Assembly (NCBI GenBank): GCA_021401465.1
Contig: JADDMT010000017.1
Coordinates: 248,001-312,000 of the forward strand
DNA length: 64,000 bases
Source of the DNA: Teratosphaeria epicoccoides
Lineage: Eukaryota; Ascomycota; Dothideomycetes; Mycosphaerellales; Teratosphaeriaceae
Direction: 5' to 3'
In this document: positions 1 to 10,865 of the stretch, in pieces
Layout: each line of letters opens with the position of its first letter
How positions within the stretch are numbered: the first letter of the stretch is position 1
Program-made: the position numbers and the translations under genes
Notes under the pieces: model-generated
What the model saw: only the letters and a program-made list of their open reading frames with translations
What the model was told of the DNA's origin: nothing
Databases searched by the model: none

Positions 1-434
1 AGTCACTTCCTTGCGCATTTCAGCATGCAAAAATGATGAAAGAACATGACCAATCACAGACCTGAAAGGAATACATCATGTCTGGAAACAATTTGTTGCA
101 CCTTTTCTGATCGCATATTCTAAGATCAACCAACGCATTCACAGTCGCACCTTGTCAGACATGACTGATGAGTGAAGCAGGATCATTCTCCGCGAAGCTG
201 TGTCGCGGCCCGCTTGAAATTGCATATTTGACCGCCACGATCAAGAGAGTCGCAGAACCCGATAGCACGGTCGATTGACCACGGATCTCAAAGCAACACC
301 GGTGCAGCAAAAGTAAGACGCAAACGGAGTATCGCGTCGACAAATACCTAACAAACAAGAATGCACATCCGGGACAATACTGCGTGGGAATCCATTGTCA
401 TCTCATCTGCTTGACCTAAGCCTCGACAGCAGTC
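1..434. other. Non-coding flank downstream of NUF2
   Basis: No convincing gene is seen here. It lies just 3' of the NUF2 stop codon and probably holds its 3' UTR and terminator. Only short open frames without recognisable protein character are present. Confidence 0.5.
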
Positions 435-1901
435 TCAGATACTCTGCTCCATCTCCGTAATGTACAGTCGAATATGACTCTCCATCTTCATATACTCCTC
501 CCTCGCGCTCGACACCTCTCGATCAATATTCTCCTTCAAGTCGGCCATCTGGGAACCGCAACACGTCAGCGCAACAATCAACCAAAAGAACGCGCTGCTC
601 AGAAAACTCACCTTCTTCTCCGTCTGCTCAATGCGAATCCTCCTCCTCTCCACCTCCTCCCCCCTCTCCCTCCTCTCACTAGTCAATTCCGCATGCACCC
701 TCCTCAACTCCTCCATCCTCTCTCTCGCCCTCCCCGCCCTCGCCTCCGCATCACTCCTCAGCCTCTCGGTCCGTCCCTGCCACTGCTCCAACTGCTTCCT
801 CAACATCTTCTCCTGCCTCTCCACCTCCCTAACCATATTACTTTTATCCGTCAACGCCTCCTTGTTCCTTGCCGCGTTCCGCGCCTCCTCATCTTCTTTC
901 GACAACTCCGCCTGCAATTCCGTGAGGACGCGGAGTAAAGCCGTGACGTCGGCGGTGAGGAGGGAGAAGGTGTCGCAGCTGGTTTGGAGCGCGCGAGTGC
1001 GCCGGTCAAGGGAGTCGATTTCGTGGCGCGAGGTGGTGAGGGAGGTGGAGAGGTTGTGCAGGGAGGCTTCGAGGGCGGAGGGCGATTGTTCAGTGTAGGG
1101 GCGGAGTTTGGCGGCTTCGGATCGCAGGGTCATGACGCCAGCGGTTTTGTCTTCAAGAAGAGATTTCATGCGGTTTTGCTCGCCTTTGACGCGTTCCAGC
1201 TTTTCAGTCACGCGCTCCTGAGCTTTCTTGAGCTCTAAAAGTCGCGCCTTCAGTTCTTGGCTTTTCCGCTCCTTGTCTTTGATCGCTTGCTCCACGTTCT
1301 TTTGATTCTGCTGCATTTCGCGTAGCAGCTCCTCCTTCTCTTGGTTATCCAGGTATAATTGCTCGATCTTGTTCTTCGTATGCTCGGCGCTATTGTAGTG
1401 CTCATCGATCACATTAGTCTGCGATTCCCGAAAGCGCACAAAGTTGATGATGTAGCTGAAGATCTTGACCAGGCGAGCGTGCGTTGGTCGCATCAGGTCC
1501 GAGAATGCGAAATCTCGAATCCCACATTCTTGGAGCAAGCGCCGCATCGTGACGAAGAAGCCCATGAGCTCGCGATTGTCGGGCGTGAAGATGCGATCGG
1601 CGTCGTCGCCGTACATGTCCTCTGCCGCCTTCTTCATGGCCGGCGCAACAACTTCGCGGGTGGTGTTGGTGAGCAGCTCGCCGAAGTACTCGAATATCTT
1701 CTGAATCTGCTGTGGGTTTGGTTTGCGGAGGTCTTCGACTGTGAAATGTAGCCCGATGTCGCTTATACATCCTGCGATTTCGCGGTCGGGCAGAACCATA
1801 AATGCGTCGCCATCGTCTTCCTTGCGCTGTTTCTGTTGACTGGATTGTTGCGAGCTACGCGCCATGCTCATCCGCGGGTTGAAGTCCATGCTGGGCATCA
1901 T
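435..1901 (-). CDS. NUF2: Kinetochore protein Nuf2 (NDC80 complex)
   Basis: Nuf2 pairs with Ndc80 and, with Spc24/Spc25, links kinetochores to spindle microtubules. The N-terminal third (about residues 30-165) carries the Nuf2 calponin-homology head, seen in FMVLPDREIAGCISDIGLHF and later blocks such as MGFFVTMRRLLQECGIRDF. After it comes a long Lys/Glu/Arg-rich coiled coil to the C-terminus. The frame is open throughout, but an insert of 21 mostly hydrophobic residues interrupts the coiled coil near the end. It is bounded by GTGAG (donor at 611) and CAG (ending at 549), so I read 549-611 as a 63-bp in-frame intron. Removing it joins EKK to MADLKEN and gives 467 aa, the usual fungal Nuf2 size. 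Two ATG codons are present at the start (1901 and 1898); either may be used. The gene diverges from the wall-protein gene at 2912. Confidence 0.93.
   Translation of the reverse strand: MMPSMDFNPRMSMARSSQQSSQQKQRKEDDGDAFMVLPDREIAGCISDIGLHFTVEDLRKPNPQQIQKIFEYFGELLTNTTREVVAPAMKKAAEDMYGDDADRIFTPDNRELMGFFVTMRRLLQECGIRDFAFSDLMRPTHARLVKIFSYIINFVRFRESQTNVIDEHYNSAEHTKNKIEQLYLDNQEKEELLREMQQNQKNVEQAIKDKERKSQELKARLLELKKAQERVTEKLERVKGEQNRMKSLLEDKTAGVMTLRSEAAKLRPYTEQSPSALEASLHNLSTSLTTSRHEIDSLDRRTRALQTSCDTFSLLTADVTALLRVLTELQAELSKEDEEARNAARNKEALTDKSNMVREVERQEKMLRKQLEQWQGRTERLRSDAEARAGRARERMEELRRVHAELTSERRERGEEVERRRIRIEQTEKKVSFLSSAFFWLIVALTCCGSQMADLKENIDREVSSAREEYMKMESHIRLYITEMEQSI
549..611 (-). other. NUF2: In-frame, stop-free intron of NUF2 (63 bp)
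   Basis: GTGAG...CAG borders with a length divisible by three and no stop in frame. Retention would insert a hydrophobic, membrane-like stretch into the Nuf2 coiled coil, which argues that it is normally removed. Confidence 0.8.
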
Positions 1902-2911
1902 GTATGCGATGCTGGAGAATGAGGCTCAAGTCGCTGTCTGTCTGTGAACCAGCGTGTAGGGAGGAGAGGCGCCAAGTCCGCCCGAGCGCGATCACGTTGA
2001 CCACGCGACTGTGCTACCGCGCGGGTGCCCGTCGCAGTATTTACGAAAGCAAACAGCGGCTGTTGCTAGCCCAGCCCGGCGGGTACAGCCGCCAATGACA
2101 ACCAACTTTGAACTTCAGACCTCAACTACTGTATTGTGCCGAGCACTATGCACTATGCTTCTGCTATTTCTCTCGATCATGGCAAGGGCGTGTACCAACA
2201 CGCAGCCGAATCAGCGCGGACTTCAATCAAGTATCTTCGACGGATGAGGATCGGCGAGGTCTTGATCAGAGCCTGGACGCGATGTGGAGCTGGATGAATC
2301 TGCAAGAAAAGAATACCTGCCACCCAGAGCGCTGACAGTAAATCTACCACCATTTATGATGCTGCTCAGTCATCGTAATGAGCCATAGGAGTGGCACCGG
2401 AACGGCCAGAGCTCAATTCCATCAAGTGGATCCGAAATGCTTGGCTACACCTTGTGAGCTTGAGCTTCTACCTCTGTCAGCCGTCACTCCACGCCACAGC
2501 CTTTTCTCCAGCCGCTCTCGCGTTGTATCCTCGTGCACAGATGTAGGCTGCGCTTGCTCCTCTTTGCCCGAATGGACGTGGAAGTATCTCGCGGAAGGCT
2601 TGTGTAAAATTGATGCCCATGCCTGTACCGACGATATGGTAAGTTCACTTCGAGGTGGTAAGCGAGAACACAACTCATGATCATCGGGACCGCATTACCA
2701 TCTCATGGTCCATTGGATCGCGTCGGCATGTCTAATGCCCACCATACCCTTCCAACCAAGTCAGCGTCCTCATCACGTTGAGGGTAGCGTGCCGCCATGG
2801 CTAGCTCTATGGGTCCACCGCACATAGTGAAAAAGCTGAAGTGCAACTATTCATCTCTTCCTCCTCTACACCTTCGTCAAGTCTCTCGCTTTGGACGAGC
2901 ATCGTCCAGCC
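1902..2911. other. Divergent intergenic region NUF2 / wall-protein gene
   Basis: About 1 kb between two divergent starts, presumably holding both promoters. The open frames here are short, overlap on both strands and resemble no family. I see no RNA gene or repeat. Confidence 0.5.
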
Positions 2912-5900
2912 ATGGCCGCTCGTTATGCCGTCGCTGCACTTGCAGCTGTAGCGCCCTCGTCAGCCGACGCCCAGGCCACCACCACCGTATCTTGGAGCAA
3001 GTATTCTCCTCGCCAAAGGCGAACGACAATTGCTAACGATTCGTAGTCCCAGTCGCCACGAGCACCCTGAGCGAATATTACTCCGGCACTCTCTCGACAT
3101 ACGGCATCATAGGTGCAGGGACAACGACTACCCGCGATACCACCCTCGTGACGGAGTTGGCAGCAGACTCGACTGAATACGCTGTAGCCTCGACATCAGA
3201 AGACATGTACACCTCAACACATACCTTATCCACCACGGTCACGCCCACAGACATGAGTTTCACTTCCGGCGGTGTCACGACGTTGGAGACAGTCTACCTT
3301 GCCGGCCAGACAATAACGACAATGTGCGCAACGTGCTCAACTCGAAGCGGGTTTTTCGTGCAGACGGTTATGGAGATTTACTCCCCCGTCTCGTCCTCAA
3401 CCACCACTTCTAGCTCATTGCCGACCGCTCCGCTCATGATGGACGATGCTGCTGGCGAATGGCCATCTTCGACCGGCAGCGCCAGCAGCACCAGCAGCAC
3501 CAGCAGCGTAGTGCCAACGTCTGTATCATCTGATACGACCTCTCCACCTACTAGCGTATTGTTCAGCTGGGTTGCGCTCACTGTCAATCAGACAGCGACA
3601 GCCACGATGAACTATACTGCAACCGTCTCTATCCTGGGTCAAGGCACCGTGAACACAATGATTTTCACCACTACTGCTATCGATGTGAACACATCAAGCA
3701 CGATTGCTATGCCCTCGACATCTTCGAGCGCTTGGACTAGTACTGCTCGGGCCACTGTAAACCAGACGACTAGCTCCAGCACTACTCACGCTGTGTCATG
3801 GTCAACAGCGATGTCGAATAGCAGCAGCAGCGTGACATCATTGTCTTCTTCAGTAGCTGCTTGGAGTACGGGCGCCAGCTCAATCGTTCTCAGCACCGGA
3901 TCATCCTCGAGTGCATCGGCCGTCAGCCTCGGCAGCGTTCTCGCTACCTCTGCTCCATATGCTAACTCCTCATCTTTCGGCACCAAAGGCACACACCCAT
4001 GGGCAGCAAGTGGGGCACCCCCACCGTGGACAGGCCCTGCGAACAGCTTATCTGGGGTACCCTCATTAAGCACGGTTGCGAGCTCCATTGCCTCAAACTG
4101 CTCCAGCGTCAGTGTGCCTCTCAGCGTGCCTCTCAGCGCTGGACCATCTTCGATTGCTCCCAGCTCCGGCACTGTTAGCTTCAGCGCAGTCGTTGCAACA
4201 GCTCCCTATGCCAACTCATCGACCGCTACGAACACCAGCTGGGCAGGCACTACCGCCTTCTACCCGAAGCTTTCCACGACTGTTGGTCAAAAGTCGACAA
4301 CGTCAGCAGGTGCAACAGCGGCCTGGTCAAGCGCCGCGAACAGCTCATCGGTCGTGGCATGTTCAAGCCCCGTCAAGAGCTGGTCTGCTACGGCTCCTTG
4401 GAGCACCGGTTCATCCTCGATCACCTCCAACTCCTCGAACGTTCGCGGCGGCGTCCTTGGTCCAACCGCGCCCTATGCGAATTCGTCGAGCATTTACGAT
4501 ACTAGCACATCTGGTCCAACAGCTTACTCGAGTCGACCATCGCCCAACACCAGCCTTATCGTCCCGAGCGCAACTGGACATGCGAACTCCACATCAGCGG
4601 CAAGCATTTCGCCAGGACTCAACGCAACGACCATCCGCTGGTACAACAGCACTGTGAGCGCCGTTGGTACAGCTGTCAACACCGAACCTACCACAACCGA
4701 GCAGGTCACAACAACTCTCACCTCGCTCTCGACTCCGTACGCGACCGTGACCCAGAATGGCACGATCAAGACTGTCATGGCATCAACCCTCGTTACCACG
4801 TGTGTTACGAGCAATGCATCTTCGGCTTTTGCTCAAACCTTGTCGACAGCTGCCACAATGTCGCAGAGCACGCCCTCGACTATCACGATCCCTCCAAGCT
4901 ACTACACTACAACGCAGACTATCACGTCTACGATCACAAGCTGTCCCAGCAAGCCAAGCTGCTCAACGCCCGTGACTTCCACCATGACCGCAAAGACCTG
5001 CAATACATACACTGTGCCAGGCTCCACTTTCACGGTCTCTCCTTCAGCTTCAGCCGCGACCAACCAGACGCCTGTCTCATACACTCCGTCCACCGTCTGG
5101 GCCACGAGCATCGCCACCATCCTCGGCTGCTCTCCCCAAACCCCCGAGTGCAGCTCGGTGCCGCAGACTGTAACTTCATCCATCGTCATCTCAACGACTT
5201 TGTGCCCAGTAACTTCAGCCGCTGTCCCAGCTTCGCCCATGTCAACTACGGATGAGGAGTCGACATTTTCGGACGAGGAGGCAACAACTCTGCACACATC
5301 CTTGACGCAGCATACCATAAGCAGGCAGAATGTTTATGTCACCAAGACCAGGGAAACTCCCATGTCTACAATATCTGTTGGCTCAAATGTGCCAGCAGAG
5401 ACGAGTGCCGTAGCCGCTGGCTCTCTCACGGCACAATCTGGAGGCGTGGTCGTCTTGTCTTCCCAGATCCCGAGTGGCGGTGTGGTCTCAGAGATTTCCG
5501 ATGGTATGCTGTCCTCGCGCCATAACTCTAAGTACATTTACTCAACAGTCATCACAGGTCAACCGCAAGCTGCGACAGCGACGGGTACTGCTATCGTATC
5601 ACAAATATCTGATGGTAGGGAATCTACAGTCATGCTATCACAGCGAGAAAAAGAACGACACGTGCTGACCAACTCATCAACAGGTCAGGCGCAAGCTCCT
5701 GCGACAACGGAGTCTGCGTCAGAGTCATTCCCAACGCCAAATGAGAGTATTATTTCACAGATTTCTGATGGTGCGATCCCCCATACTACCTCCTGCGAAC
5801 GAATTTTCTTACTGATTCGGAATCTTAGGTCAAGTGCAAGCTCCTGGCCCTGCCAATACGACCGAGGGACAGAGCCAGTCGATGGTCTCCATATTCACCT

Positions 5901-6103
5901 CAGGCACTGTCACGAGCGCCGCTTCTGGCGGCGGTATGTCCTTAGCGTATCGTCAGCCTCCGACTTATGCTGACAAGTTCCCAGCGTCTTATGCCAAACC
6001 GCCCTCCTCGTCCGCGATCGCCAGCAACGACGCTTCCGACAAGCAGATCCCACAAGCTGCTGCGGCTCTCGCTTTTGTCGCCGCCATTGCTTTCGCGTTG
6101 TAG
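2912..6103 (+). CDS. Ser/Thr-rich GPI-type cell wall protein with three PIR repeats
   Basis: This is a secreted wall mannoprotein of about 969 aa in my model. Exons: 2912-2996, 3047-5503, 5558-5614, 5684-5770, 5829-5933, 5985-6103. The start at 2912 gives a signal peptide (MAARYAVAALAAVAPSSADA), followed by about 800 residues very rich in Ser, Thr, Ala and Val, the substrate for O-mannosylation. APYANSS recurs at 3952, 4201 and 4468, marking degenerate repeats of roughly 83-89 residues. Near the C-terminus three copies of the PIR motif appear (EISDGQPQA, SQISDGQAQA, SQISDGQVQA); in yeast Pir proteins the first Gln of this motif is ester-linked to beta-1,3-glucan. The end (SNDASDKQ... then a hydrophobic tail ending AIAFAL) looks like a GPI-anchor signal. 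The first intron is best read as GC-AG (GCAAGT at 2997 to TAG at 3046, with TGCTAAC between); this junction is the least certain part. PIR plus GPI in one protein suggests two wall-attachment modes. Confidence 0.8.
3952..4488 (+). repeat. Degenerate long-period repeat in wall protein (APYANSS units)
   Basis: The peptide APYANSS occurs at 3952, 4201 and 4468, i.e. 249 and 267 bases apart, each time preceded by small hydrophobic and Ser/Thr residues. The DNA between copies has diverged, so this is an old internal duplication rather than a fresh tandem array. Confidence 0.65.
5485..5860 (+). repeat. Three PIR repeats, each split by an intron at the same codon
   Basis: Introns 5504-5557, 5615-5683 and 5771-5828 all begin after the first base of the Gly codon in the ISDG/QxQA motif. 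The two exons between them (57 and 87 bases) are multiples of three bounded by phase-1 introns, so each is a self-contained PIR cassette. Confidence 0.8.
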
Positions 6104-7708
6104 ACTCTACTGGAAGACACAAGCTTCTCACGCACGCTCACCGATTCTTCGCTCGAGCGAGTCTGTGAAGGTGACTCCGAAGCAAACGAGTGTATAAGCT
6201 GAAGCAGGGATACAACGGGGGTAATAAGACGTAGGCGTGAGGCGTTTTCAAAGAAGCTAGACTACTAATTTGGGCTTTTGATCTTTGTCAGACACCATTT
6301 TCATAGCCAGACCAAAAGTAATAGACGCACGATAACCAGCTCATCCTGATCGTCACTCTTTGACCTCAGCTTTGCATGTCGCTCGTAGCAGGAGGTAAAA
6401 CCGAAGCGAAGTTGCACGACTACACGCTCGTCCATTTTTGACTCAGCCATGGGCAACCAAAGGGCCCGACCGGAAACAAGACCTCTCCAAGATCAAAACG
6501 CCCGTCAATGCCCGTCAAGCACCTTCTCGGACTGCAGGCACAGACGTCGATCTGCGCATCTCTCTGCCCATCAAGCAGCCTTGCGGTAGACCCAACCCGG
6601 TCCCACCTGTCCCCATCGCTGGCAACCTTCCGGTGACGGCACGCCACTCTTCTCTCAAGACTCCGTCTACGACACATGCCCAATCCGCCGCATTACTCTG
6701 AGTCCTGAGGACCAGTTTTCCTGGCCGCTGCAGCGGAAGCATCTCGATGTCTTCATTAGTGCGTGCTGGCGAGAGCGGAGACGTCTGCGATAGCCCGAAG
6801 GGCAGCTTTCGATGTTCGACTTCGCCCGTCCCTGCCGAGTCGTGGCTCAGAGCTGGACGAGACCTTTGACGATTGCGATCAGAAGCAATGATCCGAGCAG
6901 ATGCGGGCAATGACTCTGCCTTCATGACTTCGCACCAGCAGGACGCCGAGTCCAGTCCAAAGCTATCTCGTATCTTTCGTGTCTGGTTCGCATGATGCGC
7001 TTGGGCTGAGAGCTGCGAGAGGAGGACGTGGGTGACGTAGCGCATAGTCGTCAGCTCTACGGATGGCTGTCAAGCGTGAAGAGGCATCCACAGGCAAACG
7101 CATTGCAAGGAAAGTCATCACGAGCTGATCTTGATCTCGAAGCAATAAGATCTTGCTCGCGCACTGAGCACCGTGGTTGATCGCACGATATCATCTTCGT
7201 GAGCAGTGTGCACGATACCAAGCTTTTTGGGAAGCACTCTGGATCAGCGTGTGCATTCCGGTCTAGATGTGTCATGCACAGAATGTGGTCCGAATCATCG
7301 TTGGTTTCATGCCGCACGGTACGTCCAAGTCACGAAGGGTCAGAGCCCGCGCTCGCCACTCGTCGAATCTTTGCTGGTATCGCAAATTCGTTAGACTGAT
7401 TGTCGGGTCGCACCGCATATTTCAGGTGCGGCGATCCGCCGCCCAGACCGTTTGTGTCATGCCGACTTGTGATCTGAGACCCAGAGTTGTGGATTGCAAG
7501 CTCTGCCAACTGTGTATCATACGAAGCTATTCGAGACGATCGCTTCCCGCCGTGGAACGATATGAATGGCGTACGGCGGCATGAATCCTAGCGCCGTCGC
7601 TCGACGTTACAAAGCCCATTATCGATACACGTTTGGTAGCAACTCCCTCAGACAAATCTTGTTGTCGTAGCTAGCGCCCCGAGCGGGAAAGCTAGTCAAT
7701 CTTCATCG
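6104..7708. other. 1.6-kb intergenic region between convergent genes
   Basis: It separates the 3' ends of the wall-protein gene (+) and the RBR ligase gene (-). An ATG-started open frame of 176 codons at 6515-7045 (-) has no recognisable domain, signal or repeat, and an overlapping open frame on the other strand has no ATG. I do not call a gene. Confidence 0.4.
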
Positions 7709-10700
7709 TTAGTATTGCCTTCGTCGATGCCTTGCAGCCCGATTCGCCTCGATCTGCTGGTCGATCTGGCCAAGTAGCTCCTGCTGTCTGCGGCGAAGCT
7801 CGTCGTACTCAAGCGGAGCAGCCGGGGCGCCATGAGGAACTCTGTGATCCCGATGCTGGTATCGCCGAGGTAATGCTGCATTCTGCTGGGCTTGCAACCC
7901 AGCTTGCTCTGCGGCGGCGTTTCTGGCGGCGTTTCTGGCGGCGTTTCTAGCAGCATTCGCCAAGATACGCGCCTCATGCGGCTGGTGTCGGGCACGCGGT
8001 GGCGGCACAAAGGGAAACGCAGCCATTGGATCAGGAGCGAGAACGTCACCGAAGCCATTCGCTTGGGGCAGTGCCACGGGCGCAGGCTGATCCTGCGGAA
8101 GTGCTTGACCTGGCATGCCGTACACTGGTATAAAGCCAGCCATGCCGGCGAAAAACCCTGTAAACTCCACGTCAGAGACTGTATTAATACCACATGATGT
8201 TTTGCACGTTTGACAGTCGTGAATACATCAGTGGTGTAATTTACCTGCAGGCTGAGCCGCTTGCCGCAGCCTGACTTGTTGCTGCTGCACCGCTTCTCGC
8301 TGTCGGGCTAGTGCAAGATTGTGGCGCGCACGACCCAGATCACCGAAACCTTCGAATTCGTCATCTCCCATGATGGCTTGGAGGAAGTCATATGGACGCG
8401 CTCCCGCGTGAAAGGCTGGAGGGAGTCCTGGCACGCCGCCTGCCGCAATCTAAAAGGGACCGTCAGAGCCCGTGTCTGCCTCGCTTACTTCTAGGAGTCA
8501 GTGTACTTACACGAGCAGCGGTTGACTTTTTGACAGAATGGGAGACCTTGATCTCCAGATCATCAGCAGTGACGTCTGGATTCTCAGCCACCGCTTGAGC
8601 CCTTGCCGCATCGCCCGCCTGCAGAATGAATGTTAGTGTTCGAGTCTCGCAAAGGATATCGAGAGGTCCAGCCATGCGAGGACACGGCGCCTGCCCAGCG
8701 GAGAAGATTGCCTACCTCTCTGACTTCCCTCTCGTGCCGCTCTTCGACGTTGTCATACAGCGGGCATTTGTTGGTTCCACCTCCTCCAGCCGTGCGACCC
8801 GGATTCTGGTCGAAATGGTTGTAATCTTTCAACGTCTCCGAGCATACATAGCATTGCATATGTGAGCAGGAAGGGCAGGTCATCTTGTTGCATCCATATT
8901 CCTTGATGAATTGCTTCTTGCAATTGTTGCAGGCGCGGATTAAGGCAGCAGTCATGGCCTCTTCGATCTTGTGGCGTGCGTTGATCTTGTTATCCTTGGC
9001 GTGTTGTTCGCACGAGATTGGAACATGGGTTATGCTCTTGCACCTGCGGCAAGACACTTTCTCGCATTCAGGGTTCGCGCACCGGAACTCGAAGTCTTCT
9101 TCGACGGGCGGTAGGATCGCCTTGTAGTCGCAGAATGGACACTCCTCCAGATCTTCAAGGCCGGCATCGCGGATCGCCTTCTCTTGCTCGAGCTCAGCAA
9201 GCTTCGCCAGAAGCTGCTTGTCTTGCAATCGATTTAGCTGATTCGGAGGGAATCCAGATCCACAGCCTGCAGTACACAAGACTTTGCATCGAGAGTCGCC
9301 AACCTCGGTCTTGATGTATGTCGTTATGCAGTCATAGCAAGTGAAATGCGGAGTGTCGCCGTCACAATGTACCTGCAAACCCACCAAGTGAGCGTTGTAT
9401 GCCACAAGAGTCTACCCACCAAGGTTGTTGATGGGTCACACATATCACGGGAGATCATAACTCACCTGACGGTTCATTGCAAGATCCTCGAAGCAAGCCT
9501 GACACTCTGCAGTCTCACCACGCTCCATCGCCTGCTGCAGATTCTCCTGCTCGGCAGCTTTCTTGGCATTCTCTGCTGCCTTCTGAGTCCTATCGCGCCT
9601 GTCAGCAATCCAGAAATGCCCCCAGAACAGGAAAGTCTCGTTTTGCTGCCGCCGCAATCGAGTGGAGGGCAACAGTACACAAAAGGGAACCTTCTTACCT
9701 GATACTCTGGACTTTGCGCTGAGCAGCGTCAAGCTCAGCGATCAGATCCGGCCACGAGGCGTTCTGCGCAATAACGCGGGCATTCGCTGACTGCTTGTTC
9801 CGACCTTTTCCGAATCTGCAATCCTGTTAGAAGCCGCACTGCCAGCGGACAGCTCGCAAGTCCCGCGCTGCCCAAAGCGCCGTGGCAGCCCTCTGGCTAT
9901 CTTACCTTCTCTGTGTAGGATCGCCGTCAGCTTCATCCTTGTCCTTGGCCAGAGCAATGTACGTCTTGTACAAGAATTTGTGTTGGGTGAGAGCGTTGTT
10001 GATATACGTCTGCGGAATTTCCGGGAATTCAGCCTAGCGAGGACCTGTCAGCACACAGACGACTCTGCATGACGGTGGCTGTAGCGAGCATTCGCATGAA
10101 TGCTTTCTCGAGAGTGTCAGCAGTGTGCCGAGAAGCTCATCTTACCTTCAGCATAGCCTTCATGGGCGCCCTCAGATATGTCGGGAAGATATCCCTATGT
10201 TCTGACTCCCAGCGATCCAAGTCATTTCGCTCGACACTCTCCTCGCGTTTTCGCTTCTTTCCCTTATCCTGCTTGGGATAGCCGCCCTGGGCAGTCACCA
10301 GTTTATCGATGATGGTATCAAGTCGAGCTTGGCTGGTGAGCATCGCAGGCGCAGTCAGTGGGTCAAACCCGTCGTATAGCTCGACCACGTGGTTGTGGCT
10401 GACGTCCGGAAAGACCTCCAAGACGCGCTGCAGACACACGTCGACAGTGAGCTCCTCTGTACTGTCCCGTGCATGTGGAAGTTGGAAGAGGTCATCCGTG
10501 ACGTCCTTGAAAGGGTTGGCTGTTGGCTGCGGAACCTCGTCGTCTTCCTCGTCAGGGATGAAGACCTCCTCGCCGTCCACCATGACGAATTCTCCACCGG
10601 CTGCTGTACGGGGCTGTCTTGCCAGTCTTGCAGGTGGGCTCTGCAGACGGTCCTGTGGCGTGAGTGGTGCAAAGCGTACAGGCGGCTCGTCAAAGAAGCC

Positions 10701-10865
10701 TTGGGGTATGGCATCGAAATCATCGCCAAGATCAAGTATCTCACGGCGCGGTCGTGGTGGCGGTGAAGGGTTGAGCCGTACACCTGCGTCATCGTCGCTG
10801 TCGTCGCTCACCAGATCGATTACATGCGGCCGCCTCGCGCGGCCTGGTATTTGGGGTGCTGCCAT
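7709..10865 (-). CDS. RBR (RING-IBR-RING) E3 ubiquitin ligase, RNF216/TRIAD3-like
   Basis: The predicted 835-aa ligase is in eight exons: 10146-10865, 9906-10033, 9699-9815, 9466-9589, 8716-9372, 8511-8618, 8245-8449, 7709-8157. Every junction is GT-AG and frame-consistent. The N-terminus starts MAAPQIPGRARRPHVIDLVSD, an acidic SIM-like patch, followed by a helical segment near residues 150-205 that may be CUE/UBA-like. RING1 starts at about C351 (CQAC...CDGD...CYDC) and the IBR contains CPFCDYKA and CANPECEKVSCRRC. RING2 is CNNCKKQFIKEYGCNKMTC; by alignment with Parkin/HHARI the catalytic Cys is the one before NKM, about C524. The spacing and the SCSHMQCYVC...YNHF tail match the RNF216 branch rather than Parkin or HOIP. 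The C-terminal region is Pro/Gln/Ala-rich with an AARN repeat. RBR ligases take ubiquitin from E2 onto RING2 before transfer. The substrate is unknown. Confidence 0.88.
7913..7956 (-). repeat. 12-bp minisatellite encoding AARN repeats in the RBR ligase
   Basis: A 12-bp unit (ggcggcgtttct on the + strand) is repeated three times with a fourth degenerate copy. It codes for consecutive NAAR units in the last exon, and its length may vary between strains. Confidence 0.75.

Noticed and set aside
6515..7045. 176-codon ATG frame (-) between the wall protein and RBR genes
   Set aside because: No domain, repeat, signal or splice support; another open frame overlaps it on the other strand.
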